Positions 25,301-36,355 of a stretch of DNA of 64,000 nt are shown piece after piece. The translations under genes were made by a program, and so were the position numbers. The DNA comes from Trogon surrucura (lineage: Eukaryota; Chordata; Aves; Trogoniformes; Trogonidae), in NCBI GenBank assembly GCA_020746105.1, contig CM036618.1, forward strand, positions 17,901,001 to 17,965,000, written 5' to 3'. Numbering within the stretch: the first letter of the stretch is position 1; each line of letters begins with the position of its first letter. Below the pieces are notes generated by a model. That model did not search any database, was not told the DNA's origin, and worked only from the letters and a program-made list of their open reading frames with translations.

Positions 25301-26526
25301 GGATGGCCAGTCTGGGGTAATCTGAGCTCCAGCCTTTGAATGAAGAGAGCCAGCTGGTGCTCCCCAGCCTGACATCGGGAGGTTGCCTGCAAGTCAAAGA
25401 CAGATGCAGGCCCATTTTGCAGTGGAGAACTGCTGTCCCTGGTGCAGGCTGCTCACCGAGATTTCCTTTTCTCTTTGGAAATAGGTGGCACGTACACAGA
25501 TTTTCATCACATGAAGGTTTTGATACAGTGTTCATAGACCCAAGGCATTCGGTGAACACTTCTCTTCTTTGCAAAGAAGCAACTTGAAAATACATCCTCT
25601 TGGTTTCACTCACACAGCAGAACTATTTTGCCTGAGACAAAATGTGAGGAGTTGGATCCAGATTTCCTGATCAGTGCAGTCACACCTATTCAGAGTGTGA
25701 AGTACTTACTAGCCTTGGAGTAGTATTGCTTCTCACTTCCATTTCTCAAATACAAATGAGTTGACAGGGTCAAAAATAAGTAAGGAGAATGAAACCTCTG
25801 AACAGGTTAACTTGTCGACACCGAGGGCTGCACCAGCTCAGTAAAATGTTGCATGCATTCCTCCAGTTCTGGGGCTAATGGGTGGTGCAGGTCAGGGTAA
25901 ATCTGCCCTGTCCTTCTGCTGCAAAGCCAACAGAGCACTACAGGAGATTCGAATTTATTCTTACTCTTATCCCAATCTTTTCCCTCCATCAAGGCTTTAA
26001 AATGGTAACCCAGAGGAACATTACGAAAAATACACAACTTCTTATTGTATGGGAGGAGAATCATTGCAACATCCCATCACAGGAGATTTTTTTCGAGAGC
26101 ATCTGATTCTGCCTGAGGCTCTAGGCTCCTGTTCCCACCATGGAATTCAAGGAAGATGCGTGGTCTTGTTTGCTTGGCTGAGCCATTTGTCTCCTTTCAC
26201 TCAACTTTCAGCAACGCCACATTGCAGTACGGCCTCTTTCTAGTTCACTCTTTCATTTCTTTGTAATGCAGACTGTACAACATTCAATATATTAATTTTC
26301 CATAGCATGTTTAAGTTTCTGTTTGCACTTAAATCCTGCATTGCCAACATAGTCTGTGAGGAAAAAACCAAAACCAGGAGTTCCACTTTCTAATTCTCAC
26401 TCAAGAGAATAATCCTCACTTGTGAAGCTATTGAATACTGATTTCAGAGTTGGCCTAAAATATTTTCATTTGTCTCTTATAAAGCTTTCTGTACAGTCCT
26501 GGGGACTGTTCATTTGTATATAGAGA
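22386..26526. other. Intergenic, no gene established
   Basis: No repeat family is recognised. Two - strand frames, about 23593-23909 and 25807-26064, are protein-like (see findings). A - strand frame of 166 codons at 25113-25613 is open but featureless. Confidence 0.4.
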
Positions 26527-26824
26527 CATAGAATCATAGAATTGTCAAGGTTGAAAGGGATCTTAAAGATCATCTAGTTCCAACCCCCCTGCCATGGGCA
26601 GGAACATCGCCCACTAGACCAGGTTGCCCAGAGCCCCATCCAGCCTGGCCTTAAAAACTTCCATGGACGGGGCTTCCACCACCTCTCTGGGCAACCTGTG
26701 CCAGTGTCTCACCACCCTCATGGTGAAGAACTTCTTCCTCAAGTCCAGTCTGAACCGATCCATCTCTCGCTTTAATCCATTCCCCCTAGTCTTATCGCTA
26801 TCCGACATCCTAAAAAAAAGCCCC
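26527..26824 (-). mobile_element. CR1 LINE, 3' part, antisense (left half of a split copy)
   Basis: The copy begins with CATAGAATCATAGAATT (the reverse-complement tail) and runs to GACATCCTAAAA. The last five bases, GCCCC (26820-26824), are the left target-site copy of the LTR inserted next to it. The complementary frame reads SDSDKTRGNGLKREMDRFRL. It closely resembles the uninterrupted CR1 at 60866-61650, which serves as an empty-site reference. Confidence 0.95.
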
Positions 26825-27290
26825 TGTGGTGGTTTAAAACGAGTGACCGGCCGGGAGGGACAAAGAACCAGGTGGTCGCTCTCTCAAGAACCAGGTGGTC
26901 GCTCTCTCACTCGCTCACCCCTGCCTGGAGTGAGGGGAAGAGCCCGGAGAGAGCAGTAGGCGGAGGCTCGTGGGGTTGAGATAAAAACTGGTTGTTTTAA
27001 TGGTGAACATCAATGATAACGATAAAAGTGAAGTAACAGTAACGTTTTAAGCAGATATAACGTGAGTAACATGTAACGTGGATCTCACCACCTGGAACCC
27101 AGCGACGTGCCTGGACCGAGAACCGGAAAAGAGAGAGAGCCCCCAGCCCCGACCAGCCCCCTCTAAATACCCCGAGCTTGACATCACAATGGTATCGAAT
27201 ATCCGTTTGACTAGCGACTAGTTTGGTTCAGCTATTTCCCGACTAGCCCCTTTACTGAGAACTAACCCTATCCTAGCTGAACCCAGTACA
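26825..27290 (-). mobile_element. Solo LTR of an avian endogenous retrovirus, inserted in CR1
   Basis: 466 bp with TG...CA ends (TGTGGTGG to CAGTACA). It is flanked by GCCCC (26820-26824) and GCCTC (27291-27295), a 5-bp target-site duplication with one change. The CR1 resumes exactly where expected. The reverse-complement strand begins CTGGGTTCAGCTAGGATAG and later has ATTAAAACAACC before TTTTTATCTCAACCCCACGA. From memory these resemble the start and poly(A) region of a widespread bird ERV LTR, which gives the - orientation. A 23-bp unit is perfectly repeated in tandem (26863-26885 and 26886-26908). There is no internal viral coding sequence. Confidence 0.85.
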
Positions 27291-27612
27291 GCCTCCCACC
27301 AGCTTTCTTGTAGCCCCCTTGAGATACTGGAAGGCCACAATAAGGTCTCCTCGGAGCTGCCTTTTCTCCAGGCTGAACAGCCCCAACTCTCTGTCTGTCT
27401 TCATAGGAGAGGTGCTCCAGCCCTCTGGTCATCCTCGTGGCACTTCTCTGGACACGCTCCAGCATGTCCATATCCTTCTTGTGCTGTGGGCTCCAGAACT
27501 GGACGCAGGAGTCCAGGTGGGGCTCTCACAAGAGTGGAGTAGAGGGGGAGAATCACCTCCCTCGACCTGCTGGCCACACACTCTTGATGCAGCCCAGGAC
27601 ACGATTTGCTAT
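27291..27612 (-). mobile_element. CR1 LINE, antisense (right half of the split copy)
   Basis: Continuation of the 26527-26824 CR1 after the LTR: AGCTTTCTTGTAGCCCCCTT to GATGCAGCCCAGGACACGAT. The complementary frame reads [19 protein letters not shown] with frameshifts. The 5' truncation point is at about 27612. Confidence 0.93.
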
Positions 27613-30600
27613 ACATGCACAAAAATACAAGGCCAAAGTAGTCAACATAAAGTAGATTCCCAGCAAATCTGAATGTGTGCAAATTTCATCAGTTAAATTT
27701 TCCACTTTTTTTCTTTTTCTTTTTTTTTTTTTTTCCCAGTTCAGTAGATGTTTAGTTGTCCAACTGCCAGGTTTTGCTTGGGTTGCTGGAGTATACTGGC
27801 AATCAGTTCCCTCTGTGTCTCATACACCAAAATAGTACAGCTGGAGACCAGCCCACGCTTCATTACTTCCCAAAACCTCCACATTAGCTGCCTTTACGTT
27901 AACAATATTTCCTGGAGATATATCAGCATGATCAAAAATATTGCCTAGAATATCTGACCAAATACGTAGATTCTCCTTCCTTCTATTATATTCCAAATCA
28001 GAAAAGCTTTTTCTTAGGAGAGAAAAGACAACCTATAAAAATATTTTATGTCCTCTAAAAAGCAGGAGATTGGTACCAGAGATGTTAACTTCTACCAGTG
28101 TCTGTGACAGTTGTTCTGTGGGTAAGAGAAATCACCAGGATTTTCGTTAAATCACCAGGATGTATTTTAGAGCCAGAACACAAGAAAACCTAGCAATTTG
28201 AAATTAGGTCTGGTTCTTTTTTGTGGGTTTTTTTTTTGTGTGTGTGTGGTTTTTTTATGTTTTCTTTGTTGTTTTTTACTTTTTTTTTTTTACTGTAGCC
28301 ATGAGTGTTACCAAACAATTGCACCAAATAAACAAAGCTAAAAAATGGATTCTTGGAACTTAAAAGGAAGTATGTCGCTCTCTGACACTTATACATATTT
28401 ATAAATGTAACTCCAGTACTTACAGCAGATTAAAAATCATGAACAAGCTACTGGAAATAGAATAGAATCTGTCCCTCCATTACATATTGCAAGTTCTTTC
28501 CTGGCCAAATTTTGTGAAGTATGCACAGTGGAACCTGGGTAAGAAGGACCTGTCCACATTAGCATTGATGCCTAGAGAACTGCCTAAATTGCCTCAAGTG
28601 ATTTAGGATAAGATTTCAAACCCCATCTTGCTTCTTTTTAAAGCAGTGTCAAAGCTCTGGTTCTCCGACTAGTGCTGGGATGCCTGTGAAAGTATGACCC
28701 ACCTTGCCAGAGTGCATCCAGAGATGTCTGCAAAGGTGAGAACGGCAAGTGTGAAACTACCCAGCAAATCATAAAGACGAATGGTTTGTATTCATCATCC
28801 CATCATGGAACGCCAGAAATCTCGGGAAAACTGCTGAAGGGCTTTGCCATTGACATCTGATGGATCTTAAATATGTATGTCCAGTTCTAAGACAGTAGCA
28901 AGTGTTAAATATGGAAAGATGTTTTCTGCTTCCCTTAAGACCCCTATTAGGACAAAAGTGCACCAGTCAGATGGCAGAAATATCTTTGCTATTAGACATA
29001 TATCTTTGTTATTTATACACATAATTCTACATAAACGTGCCACCTTTCCTAAGAACTGGAAAGGAATAGAATGAAGACTGGCAGCACCATCTCCTGGCAG
29101 ACATAAGAAATAGGGACCACTTTGTGTCAGAAAGTAGGACCGAGTCATTTCTTTGCGGATTTCAAAAAAAATGCAGCAGGAAGTAACTTCACAGAAGTTA
29201 CCTCCCTAGGAAGAATAACTTCGATATGCTTCAGGGAAGAAAAGCATTATGTGTTATTATTATTACGGAGAACACATACTTGCAATTAGGAAGAACAAAT
29301 TCAGGGTGCTTCTGCCTTTAAAAAGCTCTCTCATGTTGGCCTCTCTGCTTTCCTTCATATTCCTTCTGCAACAGCAGATTTCAAGACTAGAACAGCAGCT
29401 AAGTTAGTCCAGTAGCAGTGTATTGGTGTAGTCCTGGAAGACCACCGAAGACCATAGAAGTTCCCTCTATGGGAAATCTACGTATTCCAGAAAATAATGG
29501 AATATGTAGGTTTCAAGAGTTGCAGCCAAGATTCTTGCTGAGTAGATAGGGGGAATAGTGAGAAAAGACTATTAATGCCTTAAGCGGCTGGATCATTGCT
29601 GTGCAATGCTATTACACTTATTTAGAAAGTGACAATGGGCCAGAGAGGACCAAGTCAGAGTGTAAGGAAAGGCTGTATGGGGGAAAAAAATAATCTATGG
29701 AGATAAAAGAGAGAAGACTAAGTCAGATGACTGAGTGAAAGACAGCCATGGAAGGGAACAGAGGATTTAAAAAAAGGTAAGGAAGAGAGGAATTCTAGAA
29801 ACTTCTACAGTTTTTCCTTGAACAGTACAGGAGTCCAGGAGTCCAGATCTCATTTATCAGAATGGTCTCATGAGCAAGAGGGATAAGAATAAACCTCAGC
29901 CATCAAGACCGTCTTCTCTGTCAACTCTTGCGGATCTGTCCTTGCTATTAGGTTCCATGTTCCACAGTATTAAACAAACACAAAGCTCTCCTCGTGTTAC
30001 ACAAGTGTGGATGACGGTTTGCTGCTGGTTTTTTGCCCATGTTTTAGAGGTTATTTTACTTTGAGAAACTCCCAAGTGCTTTTTTTTAATATTTTTTTTC
30101 CAGATGATGATGAAATCGGAAGAGACTTACGAACTCATTCATTCCATCCACCTCCCAAGGGCACAACGCTCCTTACCAGACACTGCACTTCTAGGACTTC
30201 CTTCACCACACTGAGATTCAAAAGCCACAAGTAACAGGGTTTCCAATAATTCCCATGGGAAAATATGCAGCTTTATGCTGCCTACCATCTCCCACATGGG
30301 TGGGGTAGGGCTCTGCTTATCTCTTCGCTCAGAACCAAGATCTGGCCTTGTTCCTCAGGGCATCATTTACTATTCAAACATTCGCAAAACAAAGGTAATC
30401 CTCCATCCTCCTCGAGGGCCTGCCACAACATCTTACCCTCCTTCTTAAGTGAATTATTAAACTGTGTATTTTAGGAATCACTCTGGTTAGTGGGCTAACC
30501 TCTTTTATCAAATACTTCTTAAAGGAACTCTTCCTCTGAAGAAGGTTAGCTGTTCAGTTAGCTGTCTCTTCGCTTCTCTTGCTTTTATCATTAACAGAAG

Positions 30601-32239
30601 AAAACACATTTTACTGGCTACATATATTCAGTTCTTTTGTTTATTTTTTCATTCAGTGTGCTGATGCTATTTCTCACTAAAACACGTTACATACTGTTTC
30701 CCATTTGTTTCTAATCATACCCTATGTGTTTAGTGTTTAGACACTAATTGCATGAATAAAATAGCTGAAATTCCTTAAGGAGGGAAAGGAAGAATGCATT
30801 CCTACCAATACTGAGTATCAACACACTCCCAGAGTGTTCTTGTACTGGACATGTGAGGATATGTTTGTATAAATAAAATTTTTTTAAATCACACCCTGAC
30901 ATACCATCATACTAACTTACTGATACAAAATAAATTAGTCATTAATGTGGAATAAACAATATCTCTAAACCAATTACACTTTTCATAATTACTATTTACT
31001 GTTTTGCTACTAGATTGTCTAAACACCTTAATCAATCAACTCCGTTGTGATGGGCTCTGTCAAAACACAAATCACAAACAGTCTATAACCCTAAAATATC
31101 TACAAGCAACCAACTTTTATTGCCAAGGTGTCCTGTGAGACAAGTAGTAAATGGAAGAAACAAACATACTCAGTTGGAAAATTCAAGTGATAACAGAGAA
31201 AGAAACCTTTTATCTATTTTTATCTGGCTTTATAAGTTACAAAATAGTGTGAGATAAGAAAGTCTACCCATCGATAAAAAAAATGGATCTCTACTGGGAC
31301 CTTGGTAGTTCAATATATGATCTGAAAATAGGGATAAATAGTCTGCAGATAAAACTATTCCCAGAAGTTCCATCTAAAGTTGATTCCAGGAGTTGCAGAA
31401 AGATCCTGCAATATCAAGTGACATCTGGTAAAATGGCAAAGGAAAATTGATGTTTATAACCAAGCCAAGTATAACCTTCACCAAATCCTCAGAATGATGA
31501 GCAGTTGTTTAATTCAGTTACTACTTTGGAAAGAGCTCTTGGGAAGCTCATGGAGCATCACCTACCTGAAATCTCAACTCTCTACTCAGTGGAGGTCAAA
31601 AAAACAGGAGAGTGGCTAGAATTCAGACATGACCAGAGGAAAAGGATATATTACATACCTCAGAATGGGTATACTATACCTAAAAAATACAGAAAGAGGT
31701 AACAAGAATAAGCACAAATATGAAATAATTCCACACAAGGGAAGACTAACTAAGATAAAACTTTTGGGAAAAAAAAAAAAAAGCCTCAAGGGTTATGATA
31801 GATCTCATGAATCACATTCAAAGGAAAGACTTATAAAAGCTATAAAACTCACTTGGAGATGATAAGGCTGTAGTGGAAAACCTAAGAGAACTTAATTGTG
31901 TCTGTGTCTGTGTTCCTCTGCTGGAACACTTCATGGTCAGACTTCTCTCTGATCTCTTTCAAACTGAGATGTTGATTTTAAAATAAATTCATGGACTAAG
32001 AGTAGACAATATGAACACCAACAGATTTTCAACGGATTATCTCTCTTCATCCAAAAAATTCCAGGATGCAATAACTGAAATTCTAACTGTGGCATAAAAT
32101 CTTGCTTAAAACTTTCTTGGCATCTATGGAACGGATTGCACCAAATGTGACATTATTTTTTAAAAAATGTTTATACGGGAAAGCTGGAGAGGTCCTGACC
32201 ATTAAAACTGACACCTGTACTACACAGATTAGTAACAAC
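27613..32239. other. Intergenic, no gene recognised
   Basis: Unique, AT-rich DNA with homopolymer T tracts (27713-27736 and 28225-28290, the latter with GTGTGTGTG). The stretch 31450-31860 has several open frames and might be the upstream part of the old CR1 that follows. I cannot show this. Confidence 0.45.
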
Positions 32240-33560
32240 TAGATTTAGTGCATACATGGACTGAGATGATTTACTAATGAAAGGTCAACATGGGTTTTGT
32301 CAATATTGTTTTTGCAAATTTTTTTTATAAAATTTTTCCTTATAAACTTGGTATGGATTTTTTTGAATGTGTCAGCAAGCACTTGGATAAGAGGGATTGG
32401 AGAGATACAGTTTGCTGAGATTTCTGAAAGTCTTTCAGCACTTTTTCCCAAAGGCTCTTAAGAAGACTGAGCAACCATGGGACAACAGAGGAGATCCCTG
32501 CATGGATTAAAATGTCATTAAAAGACTGAGAGCAAAGGGTGAGTTTTCACAGTGAAAGGAAGTCACTAATGCACCTTCATATCTCTGTGCTTATTCATAA
32601 ATAATTTGAATAAGGAGGTGAGGAATGACGAGACAAAGCTTGCTGATGATATCGTGTTATTCATGGAAGGAAAGAAAAGGTGTGGCTGAGAAGAATTGCA
32701 GAAAGACCTTCCAATACTCGGGGCTCAACTACCCACACTCACGCTATGGGAGACACCTTAATGGTTCTGGCACAGGCTCTAACGGAGCCCCGTCCACTCC
32801 TGAAGCCTCGGTGAGACAACTGGTGTCATGTGACATAGCACTGGGCAATTCAACTGAGCCTTCGGTGACCAGCAGTGAAATGATAAAAGACCCTGAATAC
32901 AGAGAGATGAAAAGTAATGCATGTGGGGAAAGCACAGTTCTATATTTAGAATTTAGAATTAGAGTTTATGTGTAGAATATTGGTGTCTGAACTGAGCATC
33001 ACACTTCAGGATTGAGATCTTGGGAATTTAACACTATTTGTAGGGCAATGTCAGCTCAGTGGCGATCAACAGTACACTGGATGTTAGAAATATTTAGGAA
33101 TAATATACAGAACGAGACAGGAAATATTGTTATGCCGCTTCATAAATGCACTGTATGCCCCTTCCTTGAACGCTCTAAGCAGTTCCAGTCCCACCACCAC
33201 AAACAGGAACTGGAGAATTGGTAAAGTTCATAGAATAGCGACAAATACCTTCCATCAAAGGAACTAAATTGCACTAGAACTGCAAGAGAAGCCTTGCCAG
33301 ACTGAAAGGGGATCTCGTGGAGGCTAAAAAGTGATGATTGGCATGGACAAAGGAAAATCATTGACTATCCTTTCCAAAGCAAGAAGCAGGGGTCATCAAA
33401 TGGTGTGATGAAATGTCATATGAAAGTGATTCCTCATACATAAAATTACACTGTGGAACTCCCTGTCACAAGATGTTAAGGATGTTACAAGTTTACAAGC
33501 AGTAGAGGGTCAACTGGACAAATGTCTGGAGGAGATACTACGCTAAGATACTACATGCGA
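32240..33560 (+). mobile_element. Ancient, heavily diverged CR1-like LINE, sense
   Basis: This resembles old amniote CR1/L3-type copies rather than the young avian CR1s. Matches in order: TTTACTAATGAAAGGTCAAC, a degenerate ADD region (GACGAGACAAAGCTTGCTGA), GAATAATATACAGAACGAGA, GACTGAAAGGGGATCTCGTG, and TGGAACTCCCTGTCACAAGA near the 3' end. It has many stops and indels. It has none of the octamer-tail sequence seen in the younger copies, so it belongs to an older layer. Boundaries are approximate and identification is from recollection of the family. Confidence 0.65.
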
Positions 33561-34134
33561 AGAAGACACCACTTCTGATTGAGGGAGTCAGCAGGTGCAA
33601 ACTGCTGGAAAATCAAAGAAGACCCACTGGAAACTTCACTGGTGTTTTGGCCTCCTATTATCCTCCTGTCTTTGGAGACAAGAAAGTGGGAGACACATGC
33701 TCTTGGCTAAAGCACTATGTCTGTCCTTAAGTTCTTAAAAAAATGAATAATTTTATTCATGCTATAGCTACTAAGTATTTGAGGTTATTTAATGACCAGC
33801 ACAGCAAAAAGCAGGATGGGTGAACATCACATTTTTTCCCCATTTTTGCTGAGTACATCTCTTGCCATCATCTTTGCTAGAGGGATCTGCAAATAGATAA
33901 GAGATCCATCTAATTCCAGAAAACACAAACTGACACACTACAGTGCCAGTGTAACTCAAGTATGTTTTACTATGTTTTTATTGCAATAAAGCGTGCCTTT
34001 GGGAAGAGCTAACTAATGGACCCATCACGCATTATTTGTACCAAGGGCACAACCCACTGTTGTGCTAAGTGCACAGCACAAAACCCAGTAAAGGGATCTA
34101 GCAGTGTCGCTTGCACGGACTGAGAAAAAACTAT
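33561..34134. other. Intergenic spacer, nothing recognised
   Basis: Unique DNA between the old CR1 and the CR1 pair. I see no gene or repeat here. Confidence 0.5.
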
Positions 34135-34784
34135 CATAGAATAGTTTCAGCTGGAAGAGACCTCAAAGATCATCGAGTCCAGCCTTTGTCCCAGCCCTAT
34201 CAACTGGCTAAATGATGCCCCCCAAAGCAGCATCTACCCGTCTCTTAAACACTTCCAGGGACGGCGACTCAACCACCTCCCTGGGCATCTTGTTCCAATG
34301 GCTGACAACCCTTTCACTATAGAAATTCTTCCTAATATCTAACCTGAACCTCCCTTGGCACAATTTGCTCCATGAGGAGAACAGACCAACCCCCTGCTCC
34401 CTACAACCTCCCTTCAGGTACTTATGGAGAGTGATGAGGTCTCCCCTCAATCTTCTCCAGGCTTAACAGCCCCAGATCCCTCAGCCTTTCCTCATAACAC
34501 TTATGTTCCAAGGCCTTTACCAGCTTGGCAGCCCATCTCTGTACCCTCTCCAGCACCTCAGTGTCCCTCTTGTAGTGAGGGACCCAAAACTGGATGCAGT
34601 ACTCGAGGTGAGGGCTCACCAAAGCTGAGTACAGGAGCATGATCACCTCCCTGCTCCTGCTGGCCACACTGTTCCTGATACAAGCCAGGATGCGGTTGGC
34701 CTTCTTGGCCACCTGGGCACACTGCTGGCTCGTGTTCAGCCGGCCATCTATTAACACTCACAAATCCCTCTCTGCCTGGCAGCT
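34135..34784 (-). mobile_element. CR1 LINE, antisense, left arm of a head-to-head pair
   Basis: It begins with the reverse tail CATAGAATAG and runs to CCCTCTCTGCCTGGCAGCT, where it is 5'-truncated. The complementary strand reads INGRL-type text as [20 protein letters not shown], then [20 protein letters not shown]. It belongs to a different subfamily from its neighbour. Confidence 0.93.
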
Positions 34785-34796
34785 GCAGCACAACTG

Positions 34797-35686
34797 CAGA
34801 AGTTTGCCAACGACACCAAGCTGTGTGGTGCCGTGGACTCACTTGAGAGAAGAGATGACATCCAGAGGCATAGGCTTGAGAAATGGGCCAGTGCAAACTG
34901 CATGAGCTTCAACAAGTCAAAGTGCAAGGTCCTTCACCTGGGTCGGGCAGTCGTAGGCACAAATACAAACTGGGCACAGAGCGGGTTGAGAGTAGCCCTG
35001 AAGAGAAGGATTTGGGAGTGCTGATAGATGAGAAGCTCAACATGAGCCAGCAGTGCACTCATGCAGTCCAGAAGGCCAACCCCATCCTGGGATGTATCAA
35101 GAGAAGCGTAGCCAGCAGGTCAAGAGAGGTGATTCTCCCCCTTTACTCTGCTCTTATGAGACCCCACCTCGAATACTGCATCCAGTTCTGGTGCCCCCAC
35201 CGTAAGTGGGACATAGAACTGTTGGAGTGTGTTCAGAGGAGGGCCACAAAGATGATCCAGGGGCTGGAGCACCTCTGCTACGAGGACAGGCTGCAGGAGC
35301 TGGGGTTGTTCAGTTCTGAAAAGAGAAGACTTCAGGGGGACCTAATAGCTGCCTTCCAATACCTGAAGGGATCCTACAGGAAGGCTGGGGAGGGACTTTT
35401 TACAAGAGCATCCACTGATGGTACAAGGGGAAATGGGTTTAAGTTGAAGGAGAATAGATTTAGATTGGATCTTAGGAAGAAATTCTTCAGTATGAGGGTG
35501 GCAAGACTTTGGAATAAATTCCGCAGAGAGGTTGTGGCTGCCCCCTCCCTGGAGGTGTTCAAGGCAAGCTGGACAGAGCCTTGAGTAGCCTGATCTAGTT
35601 GAAAGGCGTCCCTGCCCACGACAGGGAGGTTGGATTAGATGATCTCTAAGGTCCCTTCCAGCCCAGGCCATCCTATGATTCTATGA
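34797..35686 (+). mobile_element. CR1 LINE, sense, right arm of a head-to-head pair
   Basis: It begins at AGAAGTTTGCCAACGACACC (within the RT ADD region) and ends in CCTATGATTCTATGAAC. The frame at 34883-35584 reads [40 protein letters not shown] and RLDLRKKFFSMRVARLWNKF. That frame is open over about 230 codons, so this is a fairly young copy. Its 3' end abuts the ADAM17 CpG island. Confidence 0.95.
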
Positions 35687-35899
35687 ACTGTGCGAGACAT
35701 GGCTGCGCCTGTGAGAAGGTGCGGGTGAGAGCGCTGGGTTCCCCCGGGGGGGCCCGCACCTCAAGCTCACCGCAAAGAGGGGCCGCAGAAAGGCGGAGCC
35801 CGCTCCCCTCCCGGGCGGCAGACGGGCGGCCTGTTCCCGCGCCGGGCTGAGGGTGCCCCAAGGAAGCGAGTGCCCTTGGAGGGGAAGATGCTGCAGCCA

Positions 35900-36226
35900 G
35901 CGCCCCCATAGCGCACCCGTTGCCGGAGAGAGCAGCCGTCGTGACACCTCCCACCTCAGCCCGAGGCGGGCACCCCCCACAACCGCCCCGGAGAAATCCG
36001 ACTCCGCCCGGGCCTGGCCGAGCTCCCCCCGCGCTCCCGCCTCCGCCGCCAATATGGCGGCCCCGCCCGCTCCCACAGTGCTCCGCGGGCAGCCGCCGTC
36101 GCGCTTCCGGGTGCGGGCCCAGGAGGGCGGCGGGCCCGGCACGGCGAGGGGGCCGCGGGAGAATTTTCCCCGACCGGATGTGACCCGAGCGGGCGGACGG
36201 AGCAAGGAGGGAGCCGCGCCCGGACC
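35900..36226 (+). promoter_or_regulatory. ADAM17: ADAM17 core promoter and 5' UTR region (TATA-less)
   Basis: A GC box (CCCCGCCC, 36061-36068), a YY1-like palindrome (36045-36061), an ETS-like GCTTCCGG (near 36103) and a CCGGATGTG ETS-type site (36174-36182) are visible. Such a combination is typical of housekeeping promoters with dispersed initiation. The transcription start is not determinable; the YY1-like element is often just downstream of it. Confidence 0.6.
36045..36061 (+). promoter_or_regulatory. ADAM17: Palindromic YY1-like element
   Basis: GCCGCCAATATGGCGGC. The arms GCCGCC and GGCGGC are perfect inverted repeats around AATAT, and the + strand contains AATATGGCGGC, which fits the YY1 consensus AANATGGCGGC. 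It contains the ATG of the upstream ORF. Confidence 0.6.
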
Positions 36227-36230
36227 ATGA
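36054..36230 (+). other. Upstream ORF of 58 codons overlapping the ADAM17 start codon
   Basis: The ATG at 36054 has a strong Kozak context (A at -3, G at +4) and begins MAAPPAPTVLRGQPPS. The frame stays open to TGA at 36228-36230, so the stop and the ADAM17 ATG (36227-36229) share bases as ATGA. If transcription starts upstream of 36054, ribosomes must bypass or reinitiate after this uORF. A second minimal ATG-TGA start-stop lies at 36178-36183 in another frame. Whether the uORF is in the mRNA is unknown. Confidence 0.45.
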
Positions 36231-36323
36231 GGCTCCGACTGTGGCTGGTCCCTGCCCTGGTGTTGCTGTGGGGGCCGGGCGGGCTGGAGGCGCTGGGGCG
36301 CCCGCCGCGCCGGCAGCGTTACG
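36227..36323 (+). CDS. ADAM17: ADAM17 exon 1 coding part, signal peptide
   Basis: The ATG (ACCATGA, A at -3) opens MRLRLWLVPALVLLWGPGGL, a basic start followed by a hydrophobic core, then EALGRPPRRQRY. This is a clear signal peptide. Its sequence is unlike the mammalian one, as is usual for signal peptides, so this start rests on the downstream phase match (one base of codon 33) and the CpG-island position. The donor is GTAGGG at 36324. Confidence 0.9.
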
Positions 36324-36355
36324 GTAGGGGCTGGGGCGGCACCACAGCGGCCGCG

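Noticed and set aside
25113-25613. A - strand frame of 166 codons
   Set aside because: No motif, uneven composition and no clear exon boundaries. I could not separate it from chance.
34422-34757. - and + strand frames around 34.4-34.9 kb as genes
   Set aside because: They are CR1 reverse-transcriptase remnants, recognisable by RSREVI...[10 protein letters not shown]-type text, not host genes.
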